From the NCBI GenBank assembly GCA_002633025.1, contig NMRB01000596.1, positions 31,334-95,333 of the forward strand: a stretch of 64,000 bases of DNA, in the 5' to 3' direction. A program made the translations under genes and the position numbers. Position 1 is the first letter of the stretch, and the number at the start of each line of letters is the position of its first letter. Positions 63,907-64,000 of this stretch are shown here, piece after piece. A model generated the notes under the pieces. It ran no database searches and was not told the DNA's origin. It saw only the letters and a list, made by a program, of their open reading frames with translations. The DNA is from Notospermus geniculatus (taxonomy: Eukaryota > Nemertea > Pilidiophora > Heteronemertea > Lineidae).

Positions 63907-64000
63907 TCACACCTGAGATGTTCCTCTTAGCTTTAGACAAAAGTCGCCATCAACCCTCTTAACGTTTCTTTTGATTGATCGGAAGAAAGTAGCCGAGAAA

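Overview
This window is nuclear DNA from an invertebrate animal. Genes are split by GT-AG introns, proteins are animal orthologs, and non-coding DNA is full of short TIR elements. TAGGCC-rich patches, the gene set and the divergence from vertebrates suggest a marine deuterostome, most likely an echinoderm (a hemichordate is possible). This is inference; no species marker was seen.

Layout. Six conserved housekeeping genes occupy 1.5-42.7 kb on strictly alternating strands, forming three divergent pairs: HID1 (-) / TMA16 (+), CFAP96 (-) / HGS (+), macroH2A (-) / CDK1 (+). I rebuilt every coding exon from splice sites and reading phase. Each spliced CDS sums to a multiple of three: HID1 857 aa, TMA16 208 aa, CFAP96 312 aa, HGS 757 aa, macroH2A 369 aa, CDK1 307 aa. 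From 45 to 56.5 kb lies a recently duplicated cluster of a rhodopsin-class receptor gene (two intact copies, one 5'-truncated, probably another lost at an assembly join), with a 34-bp minisatellite at its 5' end. From 56.5 to 64 kb I see no gene, only non-autonomous DNA transposons, including TTAA-flanked elements and a 578-bp element with ~96-bp inverted arms.

Most interesting. Two unrelated genes each carry a tandemly duplicated coding exon built for mutually exclusive splicing. HID1 has two 169-nt exons (56 aa, about 61% identical) and macroH2A has two 175-nt exons (57 aa, about 72% identical). In each pair, length, entry phase and exit phase are identical, and length mod 3 is 1, so using both would shift the frame. 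The macroH2A pair swaps the macro-domain segment ending in the phosphate-binding loop, a different place from the vertebrate macroH2A1.1/1.2 swap. CDK1 carries a 54-bp tandem duplication that copies its exon 2 splice donor in frame, offering an optional 18-residue insertion.

Caution. Six single N bases (11460, 12443, 14376, 18801, 51627, 56917) occur; at least 11460 and 18801 join redundant sequence, so nearby duplications (first exons of HID1 and TMA16; parts of the receptor cluster) may be assembly artefacts or the two alleles placed in series. All family assignments are from recognition of the proteins, not from a database search.
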